Assembly: GCA_964016985.1 (NCBI GenBank)
Contig: OZ024823.1
Span: 67,805,925-67,869,924 of the forward strand
DNA: 64,000 bases
Reading direction: 5' to 3'
DNA from: Anodontia alba
Lineage: Eukaryota; Mollusca; Bivalvia; Lucinida; Lucinidae
Translations under genes and position numbers: made by a program
Shown: one piece after another, positions 11,531 through 24,472 of the stretch
Layout of the letters: each line of letters begins with the position of its first letter
How positions within the stretch are numbered: position 1 is the first letter of the stretch
Notes under the pieces: model-generated
The model's input: the letters and a program-made list of their open reading frames with translations, nothing else
The model's database searches: none
Told to the model about the DNA's origin: nothing

Positions 11531-12610
11531 AGTCTACTCACTATTCGTTTCACACCTTCTAAAATCGGAAGCCTTCGGTCTGTCTTTTGTCTTCTGACTG
11601 TTTGATTCACGCAGTCGCCAGTTTTGGAAGCTCTTATGAATCTTCAAATTATCCAGTGGAAGACTCGGAAGAGAAGAGGTCAGATGATCGGATACAGCAT
11701 CAACAAGATCGAATTTAGCAAATTTGTACTAACGATGTTTGTGAGAAAGACATATTGGAGTTGATTGCAAAAAAATCAATTTGCTGTTTTAAAATGACCG
11801 TTGACATTCTGTCGTGCAGAGTGGAAATTTCAGATTAATTTTGAATTGTTCAAAGCTGTTTAAATTGGTTAAGTTTATCGAATAAAATGTATTTGTAGTC
11901 AACTTTCTTTTATTTTTTGTGCAATAATGGGGACAAAAGCAAAATTTACTTTGGATCTGGGCTACAGTATGTTCGATATGCAAGCCAATCTTTTATCTTC
12001 TGTTTACCTTCTGTCAGGCGACAGACACTTCTGATTCTGAAATTCCGCTTCCAGAAGAGCTAAATTGAAATGGCCAAGAAAGAAATTCCGAATGACATCA
12101 TAACCGAATTGTATTTTGTATAATTTCTTCCCGATTATATAAACAAACCAAAACCAAAGGAAACTTCAAGCTTTTGAAAAAATAAGCTTTTTATGATATT
12201 TATAATATTTATCATATTTACAATATCTGCGGACGAATATGAATACTCCAACAAAAAAAGGTTTACTACAACGTCGGGTAAAAAGTGTAACCCGAGTCAC
12301 GGCCCTACTAAACACTAAAAAGGACATTTTCCACCCGAAAAGGACCGAAAATGGGCTATCGGTACCAAAAAAGACTTTATAAATATGATATTACAATTTA
12401 CATATAATTTTTGACACTTAAAAGAAGATTTCAACACCGAAAAGGGGCTATCCAGTACGAAAACTGTTTCATTTATATGAAGTAAAAGGAAATATTGAAC
12501 AAATGTGAAAGTACTAATATGAATTTACTCTATCCCTATTCTTGTCCATATAAAAAGATAGAGGTCTTTTTCGGTACCCGATATCGCCATTCCACCCTAG
12601 TCAAGTATTA
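11531..12610. other. Nothing firmly recognised; weak inverted motif at the right
   Basis: There is no supported gene. The right part holds ggtaccaaaaaagac (about 12361) and its approximate reverse complement gtctttttcggtaccc (about 12573), and repeated aaaaggac phrases, suggesting a degraded small inverted-repeat element. Confidence 0.3.
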
Positions 12611-12649
12611 TATGGAAGCGTCCTGGTGCCAGGTGAAAAAAAATATTTA

Positions 12650-13290
12650 AGTCCTACGTAGGAGATAGTAACTCCTACGTAGGAGATAATGTCCTACGTA
12701 GGAGATAGTAACTCCTACGTAGGAGATAATAAGCCCTACGTAGGAGATAGTAACTACTACGTAGGAGATGATAAGTCCTACGTATGAGATAGTAACTCCT
12801 ACGTAGGTGATAACTCCTACGTAGGACTTACTAACACCTACGTAGGAGATAATAAGTCCTACGTAGGACTTACTTACTCCTACGTAAGAGATAATAACTC
12901 CTACGTAGGAGATAATAACCCCTACGTAGGACTTACTAACACCTATGTAGGAGATAATAAGTCCTACGTAGGACTTACTAACACCTACGTAGGAGATAAT
13001 AACCCCTACGTAGGACTTACTAATACCTACGTAGAAGAATATAACTCCTCCGTAGAACTTAATAACGCCTACATAGATAATAAGTCCTACGTGGGACTTA
13101 CTAACTCCTACGTTAGAGATAATTACACCTAGGTAGGAGATAATAACCCCTACGTAGGATTTACTAACACCTACGTAGGAGTTACTAACACCTACGTAGG
13201 AGATAATGTCCTACGTAGGACTTACAAACACCGACGTAGGAGATAATAACTCCTACGTAAGATATACTAACCCCTACGCAGGTGTTACAA
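12650..13290 (+). repeat. Left arm array of self-complementary TACGTA units
   Basis: About 30 diverged units of roughly 20-21 bp carry the core tcctacgtagga, which is a perfect palindrome, joined by gatagtaac, gataataa or cttactaa spacers. Because the core is palindromic, the array can pair with itself as well as with the right arm. Confidence 0.9.
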
Positions 13291-14619
13291 ACACAAGTTT
13301 AATAACATCATTGTGTATTTCCATGAAGGGAAAACCGGTTGAATACAACCTTCTCCAGGGACATGTACCTCCTGGTTTCATTTATCTACTTGACATCATA
13401 CAGCTGGGAACCAGAAGCCTCCGGTCACTGGACAAGGTTATGGTTTAATCAATAACCCATGCAATAAAAACAAAGTGGTCAAAATATCAAATGAACATCA
13501 ACATTTGTAAAGGACTATTACGAAAATGATCTAAGAATCCGGGCAGACAAATCGGCATCTTAATTGTGTATCTAAAGAAACTGGTTACTGTAGAATACAT
13601 TGATAAACAGTGAAAATCCTGATCAGAATGTGCAGATGTGCTGTCTGATCTGGGTATTTCGTGTTTGCATAATACACAATCTCCCTTTTCCATAATCTGA
13701 CACAAGTGTCCTTTATCTGAGACAGGTCACTGCAATTCTTTAATCTGTGAGATCAATTAAAATTGCTTATTTGACTAAGATAAAATAGAAATAGCAAATG
13801 CTGCATACATTGTTATGTAAGGTTATCAATATTTTTTTGACAGTTTGTCTCAGTTTCTTTTTCTTAAGTTTGATTGATTAACTGAAAAATGATTGTAAGG
13901 CAATACTCATGCATCAAGGACAAACTGATGATATTCTTAATTTTCCCAGAAATGAGGCTTTGACATATCATGCAAATTATCTCCAACAGAGACAGTTTGC
14001 ATGAACTGTTAAACCAATATTTGGGGTAAAATATTTTAATCCTTAATCTTTACCACTCTGTGGGCTAATTCAGCAGACGATAAATTGGTGATATTTGTGT
14101 TATTTTACCCAGAAAATAGGACTTGACATTTCATACAAATTGTTTCCAACAGAGACACTTTGCATGAAATGTCAAACCCTTTCTTGTGTGTGTGTGGGGG
14201 GGGGGGGGGGGGAGGGGGCGGGGGCGGATATTTGATCCCTTAACCTTTACCACTCTGGCTATTGCGCAGACGATAATTTGTTTTCTTAGATTAACTGTTG
14301 GTCTTCATTTTAAAATCGTACTGAATTATCGTTCACTAAATATATTACTTCCTTAATAAATCAATTAATTTTGTTTTCTTAGGTTAAAGTATTGATCTTC
14401 ATTTCAAAATCATATTAAATTATCTATAACTAAATGCAACACTTTGTAATTATTTATCTATCTGAACTGGAAGTTTGACAGACCATATATTTGTAGGAAG
14501 ACATGGAGTGCATACCGTGTTAACAAATTAAAACTTTGTAGTGCACTGTAGTCCACTCTGAGTTTCACTATTAGTGAACACCATGTCTAAACGTAGTGAA
14601 ATCCATATGCACTAGGGTG

Positions 14620-14862
14620 TAGGAGCTACTATCTCCTATGTAGGACTTATCATCTCCTACGAAGTAGTGACTATCTCCTACGTAGGACTTATTATCTCCT
14701 ACGTAAGTGCTACTGTCGCCTACGTAGGACTTATTATCTCCTACGTAGGAGTTACTATCTCCTACGTAGAACATTATCTACGTAGGAGTTACTATGTCCT
14801 ACATAGAATTTATTATTTCCTACGTAGGAGTTACTATCACCTACGTAGGACTTACTATTTTT
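14620..14862 (-). repeat. Right arm array of self-complementary TACGTA units
   Basis: About twelve units of ctcctacgtaggacttatta type mirror the left arm. The array stops just before the inverted terminal phrase tttttttcacctggcac. Confidence 0.9.
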
Positions 14863-14889
14863 TTCACCTGGCACTAGGATGCTTCCATA

Positions 14890-15165
14890 GCTTACCCTTC
14901 TTCGGGTGAAATTAAATAAAACAATAGCCGCTTGTTTTTTGTTTTTTTTCAAGCCCAAACCTATCTTTTCCGACGTGAAATGACAGTTGTTGGGAATAGT
15001 ATTGTCTGATTTTTCAAACTATGTCTATGAAATTGGCTAAAATTCAATAAATCAGGAGAACTTACCCGTTTGTTGACATTTGGATGTCTCGTAAGTCATG
15101 GCCGGAAGTTCGCGTAAAGATTTTGAGGTGCATAACCACCGGCTACCCCTTACGAGATTACCAGG
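14890..15165 (-). promoter_or_regulatory. Dispersed promoter/first-exon-like repeat, copy 1
   Basis: This block recurs at 39262-39562 in the same orientation with about 85-90% identity by eye. On the minus strand it holds acttccgg (an ETS-type site), then atgactta, and an ATG TCA ACA AAC G reading MSTN followed by ggtaagttctcc, a good splice-donor-like sequence. In this copy the CRE-like element is weakened (gactt acgag). It abuts the foldback element end at 14889. It could be a duplicated promoter and first exon, or simply a repeat with these motifs by chance. Confidence 0.4.
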
Positions 15166-15370
15166 TGTGTTTATTTCTTGAGTTAATCAAAGCCGAAGAA
15201 TAAATATTATTATGTTGGTCATGTTCAAAATGTTTTGTTTTTAAAATAGCTACCTGGAGCTTTAACAGGTTTTACTGCATATCTATTTAGGGGTATAATA
15301 TTGCTAATTATTAAACACCTGAGATCCCTATCATACTGAATTTTGATTAAGTCCGTGTTACTCGTTTGAC

Positions 15371-17925
15371 ACGAGCGTAAAGTTAGCAATGGTTCACGGT
15401 TCATTTTTCACTGTTCAGGATTCAGCGTATGGTTCAGAATTCAGGATATTATTCAAAATACGACCTGCAGCGTCTGGTTCATTATTCAGGGTATTATTCA
15501 AAACACGACCTGCAGCGTCTGGTTCAGGATTCAGCGTAGTATTCAAAACACGAGCTGTAGCGTCTGGTTCATTATTCAGGGTATTATTTAAAAAATGGTC
15601 AGGATATTATTCAGCGTATGGTTCAGTATTCAGGGTATTATTGAAAATACGACCTGCAGCGTCTGATTCACGATTCAGGGTATTATTCAAAATACGAACT
15701 GCAGCGTCTGGTTCATCATTCAGGGTATTATTCAAAAGAGGCCAGGGTATTATTCAGCGTATGGTTCAGGATTCAGGGTATTATTCAAAACACGACCTGC
15801 AGCGTCTGGTTCAGGATTCAGCGTATTATTCAAAATACGAGCTGCAGCGTCTGGTTCATTATTCAGGGTATTTTTAAAAAATGGTCAGGATATTATTCAG
15901 CGTATGGTTCAGTATTCAGGGTATTATTGAAAATACGACCTGCAACGTCTGGTTCACGATTCAGGGTATTATTCAAAATACGAACTTCAGCGTCTGGTTC
16001 ATCAGTCCGGGTATTATTCAAAAGAGGCCAGGGTATTATTCAGCGTATGGTTCAGGATTCAGGGTATTATTCAAAGCACGACCTGCAGCGTCTGGTTCAG
16101 GATTCAGCGTATTATTCAAAATACGAGCTGCAGCGTCTGGTTCATTATTCAGGGTATTATTAAAAAATGGTCAGGATATTATTCAGCGTATGGTTCAGTA
16201 TGCAGGGTATTATTGAAAATACGACCTGCAGCGTCTGGTTCAGGATTCAGGGTATTTATCAAAATACGAACTGCAGCGTCTGGTTCATCATTCAGGTTAT
16301 TATTCAAAAGAGGCCAGGGTTATATATTCAGCGTATGGTTCAGGATTTAGGGTATTATTCAAAAGACGACCTGCAGCTTCTGATTCAGGATTCTGCGTAT
16401 TATTCAAAATACGAGCTGCAGCGTCTGGTTCATTATTCAGGGTATTATTAAAAAATGGTCAGGATATTATTCAGCGTATGGTTCAGTATGCAGGGTATTA
16501 TTGAAAATACGACCTGCAGCGTCTGGTTCAGGATTCAGGGTATTTATCAAAATACGAACTGCAGCGTCTGGTTCATCATTCAGGTTATTATTCAAAAGAG
16601 GCCAGGGTTATATATTCAGCGTATGGTTCAGGATTCAGGGTATTATTCAAAAGACGACCTGCAGCTTCTGATTCAGGATTCTGCGTATTATTCAAAATAC
16701 GAGCTGCAGCATCTGGTTCATTATTCAGGGTATTATTCAAAAGTGGTCAGGGTATTATTCAGCGTATGGTTCAGTATGCAGGGTATTATTGAAAATACGA
16801 CCTGCAGCGTCTGGTTCAGGATTCAGGGTATTATTCAAAATACGAACTGCAGCGTCTGGTTCATCATTCAGGGTATTATTCAAAAGAGGCCAGGGTATTA
16901 TTCAGCGTATGGTTCAGGATTCAGGGTATTATTCAAAACACGACCTGCAGCGTCTGGTTCAGGATTCAGCGTATTATTCAAAATACGAGCTGCAGCGTCT
17001 TGTTCATTATTCAGGGTAATTTTCAAAACACGACCTGCAGCGTCTGGTTCAGGATTCAGCGTATTATTCAAAATACGAGCTGCAGCGTCTGGTTCATCAT
17101 TTAGGGTATTATTGAAAAGAGGCCAGGGTATTATTCAGCGTATGGTTCAGGATTCAGGGTATTATTCAAAACACGACCTGCAGCGTCTGGTTCAGGATTC
17201 AGCGTATTATTCAAAATACGAGCTGCAGCGTCTGGTTCATTATTCAGTGTATTATTCAAAAATGGTCAGGATATTATTCAGCGTATGGTTTAGTATTCAG
17301 GGTATTATTGAAAATACGACCTGCAGCGTCTGGTTCAGGATTCAGGGTATTATTCAAAATACGAGCTGCAGCGTCTGGTTCAGGATTCAGGGTATTATTC
17401 AAAATACGACCTGCAGCGTCTGGTACATCATTCAGGGTATTATTCAAAAGTGGCCAGGGTATTATTCAGCGTATGGTTCAGTATTCAGGGTATTATTCAT
17501 AATACAGCCTGTAGCGTTTGGTTCAGGATTCAGGGTATTATTTAAAAATGGCCAGGGTATTATTCAGCGTATGATTCAGAATTCAGCGTATTATTAAAAA
17601 ATGGCCAGGGTATTATTCATAGTCTGGTTTAGTATTCAGCGTATTATAAAAAAAAGGTCCAGAGTATTATTCAGTGTCTGTTTCAGGATTCTGCGTGCTA
17701 TTAAAAAATGCCCAGTCTATTTTTCAGCGTATGATTCAGTATTCAGCGTATTATTATAAAAATGTCCCGGGTATTATTCGGAGTCTGGTTCACGATTTAG
17801 CGCATTGTTTAAAAATGTCCAAGGTAATATTCTACGTCTGTGTCAGTATTCAGCGTATTATTCTAAAATGGCTAGGGTATTATTCGGCGTCTGGTTCAGT
17901 ATTCAGCATGTTAAAGGTTTTCAGC
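15371..17925 (+). repeat. 45-bp satellite array, left arm, with higher-order period
   Basis: The unit is gttcaggattcagggtatta plus ttcaaaatacgacctgcagcgtctg in two parts (45 bp). Interspersed shorter units (gaggccagggtattattcag, aaaaatggtcaggatattat) create a higher-order repeat of about 287 bp, seen at 15881, 16167 and 16455. Units near 16-17.5 kb are nearly uniform and become progressively diverged from 17.6 to 17.9 kb, the usual edge decay of a satellite. The long open frames here (up to 380 codons) come from the 45-bp unit lacking stops. Confidence 0.9.
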
Positions 17926-18587
17926 GTACGCAGTTGAAACTGGTGTTTATGCTACATGTTCTGTCTTTTTTGGCAATTGCTATAATTCTTAAATTACCTT
18001 CGTATATAGGTATAAGTATAGTTACAGGTATATGCATAAGCGAAAAGTATTGTTATAAAATTTATAGTGATAATTCATCCGTAAATGGTGCATCCGTAAA
18101 AGCCATTTTTGCCAACGTTTATGTTTTTATAAGCATAGCTTGATAATGTTTTGAAAACCCGTGCTCGATATATGAACTTTGAAAAAAAATCAAACGTAAC
18201 GATTTCCGATAATTTTTATTGACTCAGAACTAAATCAAAGGTTCAAAATTTAGTTCCGGATTTCAATATAGGCCAGTTCAAGTTTCAGGTCACGATGCAT
18301 AGTTGAAATTAGGATTCAAACTGAACAAAATCAGAGTTCAGTCCATGACTAAGGAAACACTACAAGATTCTAAATTTAGTGTAGTTCTTGATTTAGTCTA
18401 CGGAGCAGGATTAATCAGTTCAAGATTCGGTTCGCGGTTTGGGATAAAGTTCAGAATTTCACTTTAAGCTGCAAACGTAACCAGATAATAATTCAGTTAA
18501 TATAGTTTTATGGAAGTCGTCCTTTCACGATTCAATATTGTAGACCAAGTTCCTCATTTTCTCGAATTGTTTGCTCCCTGTCTCTTG
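17926..18587. other. Nothing recognised
   Basis: AT-rich sequence inside the left arm. No gene or repeat is supported apart from scattered gttca / ttcagtt phrases that may be very old satellite remnants (18230-18450). Confidence 0.35.
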
Positions 18588-18790
18588 ATCTACGTCGGTT
18601 GATGTGTGCTCGGAGACGGATGTGCTTCGCTTGCCGCGTTTTGCCAACCAACTGTTTCGGTTTCACGCTTTTGAGGTTTAGACACACTGATGACGTTTTA
18701 ATAAAAGAAAGCCTTAAATTTGGTATAGTTACGCTTTTATTGCAAACCACTGTGTCGGTATCTCTGCCAGTGGATATTTCCTTCGTCCCC
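18588..18790 (+). repeat. Direct repeat pair with 19128-19262
   Basis: A phrase gttgatgtgtgctcggag followed by ggatgtgcttcgcttgcc occurs here and again at 19128-19190. Similarity continues weakly through gtatagttacgctt / gtagagttacgctt. The pair is about 540 bp apart. An old tandem duplication or two copies of a dispersed repeat are both possible. Confidence 0.6.
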
Positions 18791-19262
18791 TAGGATATCA
18801 TCTGCTCAGAATCAGTTCCTAAGTGCTGATGTTGATACTGTTGTGTTAACGTCAGTACGTAAGTACTGAATTAAATTACTATATTATACCTTAATATTTG
18901 CAGTAGTACAAATTCTAAATTCTTCTAAAACTAAGCTTGACTTGTCATAGTAACATGTTTCTTAGCAGATTTGGTCGCCATTGCAAGTCTCGCTGCCTGG
19001 GACATCTCCTTCCTGATGCCTGGGATTGCCGTCGTGCGTTGGCAATGCTGGCTGTGGCACGGTGGGTGACGCTTTTTAATCGATCGGTAGGCGTCTCTTA
19101 CCGGATGTCTGCGGTTGGACTATCATAATATACGTCGATTGATGTGTGCTCGGAGGGTGGATGTGCTTCGCTTGCCGGGTCCTGCCAATTCGGTTACAAA
19201 CTTTTGGGCCTCTTTGTCACTAAATTTTGTAGAGTTACGCTTATATTGCTCTTGTTTGACAG

Positions 19263-19735
19263 CTAGTGGAATCTGCCAGCCATGGAAATACTAAGGATCA
19301 AAGTAAATAAGAACTATTGGTGGTTATTTACCTTTCTTTTGACAAACCGCAAACTATTGTAGATAACAGACATACGTAAAACAGACAGACAGACGGATGG
19401 ACTTTATAGCAACAATCTGGATGAAGTAATCCGATTGGCTGAAAATTTGAAAAGGGTATGGCATCTAAATTTATTCAGAAGGCCAAGGGTTAAAACTCTA
19501 AACTCATACCTACAGCAAACCAGCACAGAGATTCACTGCAGCCTGAGAGTTTGTACAAAATGTCAAATTTCGTTTTCAGGTAAAAATCAAAATATCATCA
19601 AATTGTCATCTGCTGAATTTGCCTATAGAGTGGTAAAGGCTACATTAATCATAATTTTGGACTGAAAAAGTATGGGACACACAAGATTTACTTAAATTTT
19701 GAATGTCAGGAAGTTATAAATACTGTAACGGAAGT

Positions 19736-19766
<31 letters not shown>

Positions 19767-21156
19767 GGGGCGGTGAAGGGGACAATTCATCATAATTGCC
19801 TCCCTTGGCAAAATTGGTAACTTCCTTACACTAGTATAGCCTGTCACAACGGCTACAGATGACATTCTAAGATTTTTTTTTCAGAGAAAACAAGGTCCAA
19901 CATTACATGTAAATCCTCTATTAAGCAGACAATTTACATGAAATATCAAGAAATATAAAGAACAATTCAGATAGTGCCTCAAAGATTAACAAACTGCTGT
20001 GTGTTTTTTTTTTCTGTCAAAATATTAGATAATTTATGAATATATCACAGCTATAGATTTCATAGATCTTGTTCTGTCCTGGTTTCCATGGTTGTGTCAG
20101 TGTTCTAAAGTTGCAACTCAAACGGATTTTAATAAATAGCTGCCATTGTCTACTAAATAAGTTGCAGTCGAGTAGTTTAGCTTCAACGCTTAGCATGCTA
20201 AGTTAAATCTTCAGATGAAGTTTTGAAATATTTTACTTATATTTACCAGAAAAAAGGCTTTGGCATTTCATGCAAATTGTGTCAAGACGATTTGCATGAA
20301 ATGCCAAATCTTGTTTCTATGAAAAATCAGAAACATGTCCTCAATTTATCATCTGCTTAATTTAGACCAGAGAGAGTGAAAGGTTAAAATGATAGTTTAA
20401 CCTTATACCCTTTTGCACTTAAACATTTAAGAAAATGAGGCTTGACATTTCATGTTGATTTTCTCCTTAAAAGACAATTTAGATGAGATTCCAAATCATA
20501 TGTTCTGGGAAAGAGCGAGTAAAGTATAAGTAATCTGACCGATATGACTGCTGTAATGAATGCCCAAAACAAAAAGCAAAAACAAAAAATATATTTGAAT
20601 GAAAAAAGAAAAAAAATACTATTACTTCAGTTATGATGTCAGAAACTTAAATATTAATCCTTTCATCCTCCAGTTTCTGAAGTGGGCCCTTCTATCACTG
20701 AATTTGGACATGTCTATTGATACAAATTAGGGTTTTAGTCTAAAATCAAAAACAAAACAGCAAATAGTGCAGATCCTGATGAGATGGTTAATCAGAAGCT
20801 GTCTCATCTGGATCTGCCCAGTTTGCACAGTATCTGTTTTGATCTGAAGGGATGGAAAGTTTACGATGAACAGAGATACTTCTCAATAACTCTCTTCCCT
20901 TTCAAAGGGAGACCATTGCAGCGGAACAGATCCTTTCTTGGTTTATAAACCCCTCTTTAAAAGGGTGCTATTCTGATCAGAAATATGTTCCTTCCATTTA
21001 GAGTAGTCCTTTATGAGAAGAGAGGTAATTACTTTCTCGACAAAGTAGGCTCACGTGGAGATGCATCGAATCAGCTTGAATGAGCCTGGTCGCTGACATC
21101 GAGATCCACAATAGGGAATAATTCCTTACTGCGAACAGCCAAGAAAAAGGCCAGGG
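19263..21156. repeat. Cluster of palindromic hairpin-MITE copies
   Basis: Three copies of a hairpin built on ttgacatttcatgcaaattg and its complement lie at 19893-19955, 20259-20309 and 20441-20497; a half copy (arm only, with tcatctgctgaatttgcc) lies at 19560-19640. The best is 20259-20309: tggcatttcatgcaaattgt, short loop, then atttgcatgaaatgcca. Outer arms carry tatcaccaa, gtctgctgaatt and gtggtaaaggttaa phrases. A (GT)n(G)n run sits at 19733-19771. The remaining sequence is unassigned. Confidence 0.7.
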
Positions 21157-21322
21157 CCCAGTTGTTCAAAACTAACGACATCGTTAATTAACGTATCGTT
21201 AAAACTTTGATCATTAAATATGGCATATACGCTAATATTCCTGCTGAAAAAATGTGAGTAGCTTATGCTCAAAGTTTTAACGATACATTAATTAATGATG
21301 TCGTTAGTTTTGAACAACTGCC
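21157..21322. mobile_element. Foldback MITE with arms of about 57 bp
   Basis: The left arm starts cagttgttcaaaactaacga and continues through tatcgttaaaactttga. The right arm is its reverse complement, from tcaaagttttaacgata to tcgttagttttgaacaactg, with about four mismatches. The loop is about 50 bp. The ggccca / tgcc edges suggest a small DNA transposon derivative; family not assigned. Confidence 0.75.
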
Positions 21323-22285
21323 AAAGCAACCCACACTTTTTTTTTCACCAAAAATACCTGTGAATTAGATATTGTACTTACTGAAATAGTTAACATTTTG
21401 ACCACTAACGAGCTCGTTAAGATAATGATGCTTTCTGCAGGGTAAACATTTAAGCAGATTACATTTTGGAATGTTTTTTTTTTTTTATTTCCCCCTGAAA
21501 ATAAGGTTGACATTTTATGGAAATTATCTCAAAAAGAGACCATTTGCACAAAATGTCAAATCTTATTTTTTTTTACATTTCATACAAATTGTCAATGTCA
21601 ATGTCAAATCTTACTTTCTGGGCAAAAAAATAAAAATTATCACCAACATTTTGTCTGCTGATTTTGCATTAAGCCCTAAAGGTTAAAATTAACGATAAAA
21701 GCATATGAATTTATTCCAGTATATGAGTGATCTTTCCACTGTGCAGCACAGTTACGTTGAGTAAAATGGGATTGATTCTTCCACTTGACGAGGTAGTTTA
21801 CACGGAAAAGAAAAAAACAGCAAGGACCAAGCCTAAAATGAATATGTGTGCAGGAATTCAGAGCCTTTGCTGGTCGTCACCAAATGCACAATTCATACTG
21901 TAATCAGACTGTTTCCATTCACAGGCTGGTCTGGAACTTACAAATTCCCATATGGGATATAGTTTGGTTTTATCCCAGAATGACTCCATATTAACTACCT
22001 CTAGACAATCAGAATCCATCCTGGTGCACTTCCAGCCAATCAGGTCCCATTATCCTGCTGTTACTAGATAAATGGTTTATAACAATCAAACACAACAGAC
22101 AATTTAACTCACACTTTGATCGACCGTGAACCACATAAAAATATACCACAAACCAACGGAGAATTTCTGAGCTCATAACACTGTATCTTTCACAATCAGT
22201 TATTTCTATTTATAGTAACAGGTAAGAAGCCAAAGAAATGTAACCTACTAGACAATATTTCAACTAGACAATATTTGCGTTTGTT
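21323..22285. other. One hairpin-MITE copy, otherwise unassigned
   Basis: A copy of the ttgacatttcatgcaaat hairpin family lies at 21507-21562 (gttgacattttatggaaatt with its partner accatttgcacaaaatgtcaa), followed by its ttttgtctgctgattttgc arm to about 21690. The remainder to 22285 shows no supported gene. Confidence 0.5.
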
Positions 22286-22490
22286 CAGTAAATGTACAAA
22301 AGGTATTACAATAATGAAATGGGCCGTGCAAAAACGTGTCTTCGGGCATATGCAGATAGAGCCGTCGCTGTCCACTAACAGAATCACTGGATACTATAGA
22401 ATGTATCAATGGAGAGCCCGTATCAGATTTGATGACTCTGAATCTGTGCGTTTTGTGCATGTTCAAAGACACACGTTTGCTTGACGCGGC
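22286..22490 (+). repeat. Dispersed repeat with atactatagaatgtatcaat core
   Basis: This block (gtccactaacagaatcactg, gatactatagaatgtatc, gtgcgttttgtgcatgttc) shares its core with 28450-28620 (gtccgcttacaaaattaatg, gatactatagaacatatg). Short open frames across it are not supported as genes. It is probably a SINE-like or MITE-like family. Confidence 0.45.
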
Positions 22491-22739
22491 CCAAATAATG
22501 ACGGTACAAAGACTAATATAAAATGTGTATAAACGTAACATTTATAGCTCTAAAAAAGTGGTATCTGGATGCGTATCTGTTTACTTCTCCATGAAAACAT
22601 ACACTCTGGGTAATGCATTACCTAAGTATTCAGAGAGACTTGGCCTAAGCAAACCGTGTAAACCAGATCAACATCTGCAGAACATGTGTGTCTGATCAGG
22701 GTCTGCACTGTTTGCTACTCATCAGTACATGAACAAGCA

Positions 22740-23120
<381 letters not shown>

Positions 23121-23934
23121 TAAGCAGTAAAACGAACAGTTTCAAATTTTATAACTAGAATGGTAAGGAGTTAAGGTGCCAGAATATCTAAAGCAAAAAA
23201 AAAAAAAAAAAAAAAAAAAATGTGGGTGATTCTAATGGGTAACTTAATACGTTTTCATAGAAAAAATAAGTAAAATATCAGTACTTTCTGGTTGACAAAT
23301 AAAGCAACTTATCGTAAGCTATATAAAACTTGAGCTTTCAAAGGGAGTGGATACAATTTCTACTAACAGCATTCTCCTGAAACTATTTGCTCCTTTCTAA
23401 AAGAGGTCTGCTCTTAAAACAAAGAATTTGCTCCCCATGTGAGCAAATTCTCTGCTTTAAAGGTAACGCTCTTTGAGATACAACTCATATTCCACTTTAG
23501 CAAATTTTATTTCAGCTGTAGTGGATTTCCTTTATAAAGGGAGATAATAATTTTACACATGTTCTTTCTTTGAGGTATATCCAATCCCTTAAAGGCAAAT
23601 GGACACAATTTAAAGGAGGTGAATAAAAACTTATTCTGCCCCATTTCTGAAAAAGGGGTCTGCTCTAAAACCAGAGTAGACCCTTTTTCAGAAGTGTCTT
23701 AGTGTGCAGAAATTCCTAAGAGATGGTAAAAAAAAGAATCTACCTTGTTAAAAATGGCAAAAAATCTACCAAGTGCACCCAGTGCCTTTTAAGCAATGCG
23801 ATAGTGCCTTTGATACATAATTACAATACTAAGGGTATTATTATAAAAGAAAACATCACACACATATATTGTATCAATACATTTAACTCTTAGCACTCCG
23901 GGTAAAAATTTTCACAGACTACATTTTGAAACGT
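23121..23934. other. Poly-A tract and small hairpins
   Basis: A poly-A run lies at 23194-23220. Two good hairpins are visible: agaatttgctccccatgtga followed by gcaaattct (about 23425-23455), and gaaaaaggggtctgctct pairing with agagtagaccctttttc (about 23648-23690). No gene is seen. Confidence 0.5.
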
Positions 23935-24060
23935 TTTTCTTATTTTCCCAAGAAAACAGGACTTGATGTCAAGTCCTTTTTTCTGGAAAATAAAGAAAAA
24001 TATCACCAATTTGTTGTCTGCTGAATTACATGGAGCCCAGAAAGTGGTAAAGGTTGAAAT
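23935..24060. repeat. Hairpin-MITE copy, shortened centre
   Basis: A central ggacttgatgtcaagtcctt palindrome replaces the longer atgcaaat stem. The right arm (aaatatcaccaatttgttgt, ctgctgaatt, gtggtaaaggtt) matches the arms of the family at 14040-14176 and 35470-35610. It appears to be a copy deleted in the middle of the stem. Confidence 0.6.
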
Positions 24061-24162
24061 ACAGTTCTGAGTCTGTATAAATGTAGTTAGTAATATAGGT
24101 TAAACAGTCAAAGAACTATAAACAGTCTGAGATAGTCTGAGATTATCATATAAGATAGTTTA

Positions 24163-24472
24163 AGACTACCATTTGTTTGTGCTGAGGTTTAACAGCCCAT
24201 CCAACTCAATGTTGAGCCTGGTCAGTCTACCTAACCACGTGTTTACTGGGCCTTTAAGCGGTTAACCAGTATTATGTACATTCTTTCGCCAGAAACTGAC
24301 AACTGCCATTCTTGAAACAGCAGAAGGGAAAGAATGACCATAGATTGAAATTATCTCATGATCAATCTCCATGAAAGAATATTTCCGACCCGGAGGGATC
24401 GAACGCGCAACCTTCTGATCACCAGTCAGACGTGCATCCAACTGAGCCATCGAGGCCGACTGAGACTATCAT
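24163..24472 (-). mobile_element. tRNA-headed SINE, family 1, full length, with target duplication
   Basis: On the minus strand the head reads gatggctcagttggatgcac (box A) and gcgttcgatccctccgg (box B). The body includes tttctggcgaaagaatgt and ends in an aacctcagcacaaaca-like tail. The flanks agactaccat (24163) and agactatcat (24463) look like a 10-bp target duplication with one mismatch. Sister copies lie at 37246-37520 and 53379-53524. Confidence 0.8.

Larger units (their letters stand above)
12611..14889. mobile_element. Foldback element with TACGTA tandem arms, copy 1
   Basis: The outer ends are inverted: tatggaagcgtcctggtgcc plus aggtgaaaaaaa at 12611 against the reverse complement ending ggcactaggatgcttccata at 14889 (about 33 of 35 positions agree). 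Inside each end lies a tandem array of the roughly 20-bp unit tcctacgtaggagataataa. The middle (13291-14620) is non-coding and includes two hairpins of the atttcatgcaaat family and a (GT)n(G)n run at 14187-14220. The same interior and right arm recur at 34839-36226. A foldback or MITE-like DNA element is inferred; no transposase is present and no clear target duplication is seen. Confidence 0.75.

Noticed and set aside
13487..13705. Minus-strand frame (72 codons) whose counterpart at 35021-35230 is similar, suggesting a conserved peptide.
   Set aside because: Both lie in the non-coding interior of the two TACGTA element copies. Similarity follows from shared DNA ancestry, and indels between copies break the frame.
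15389..17597. Open frames of up to 380 codons in the left satellite array (repeating GIIQNTTCSVWFRIQ-type units).
   Set aside because: All three plus-strand frames are open because the 45-bp unit has no stops and a length divisible by three. There is no start context, domain or codon pattern, and the array degenerates without regard to frame.
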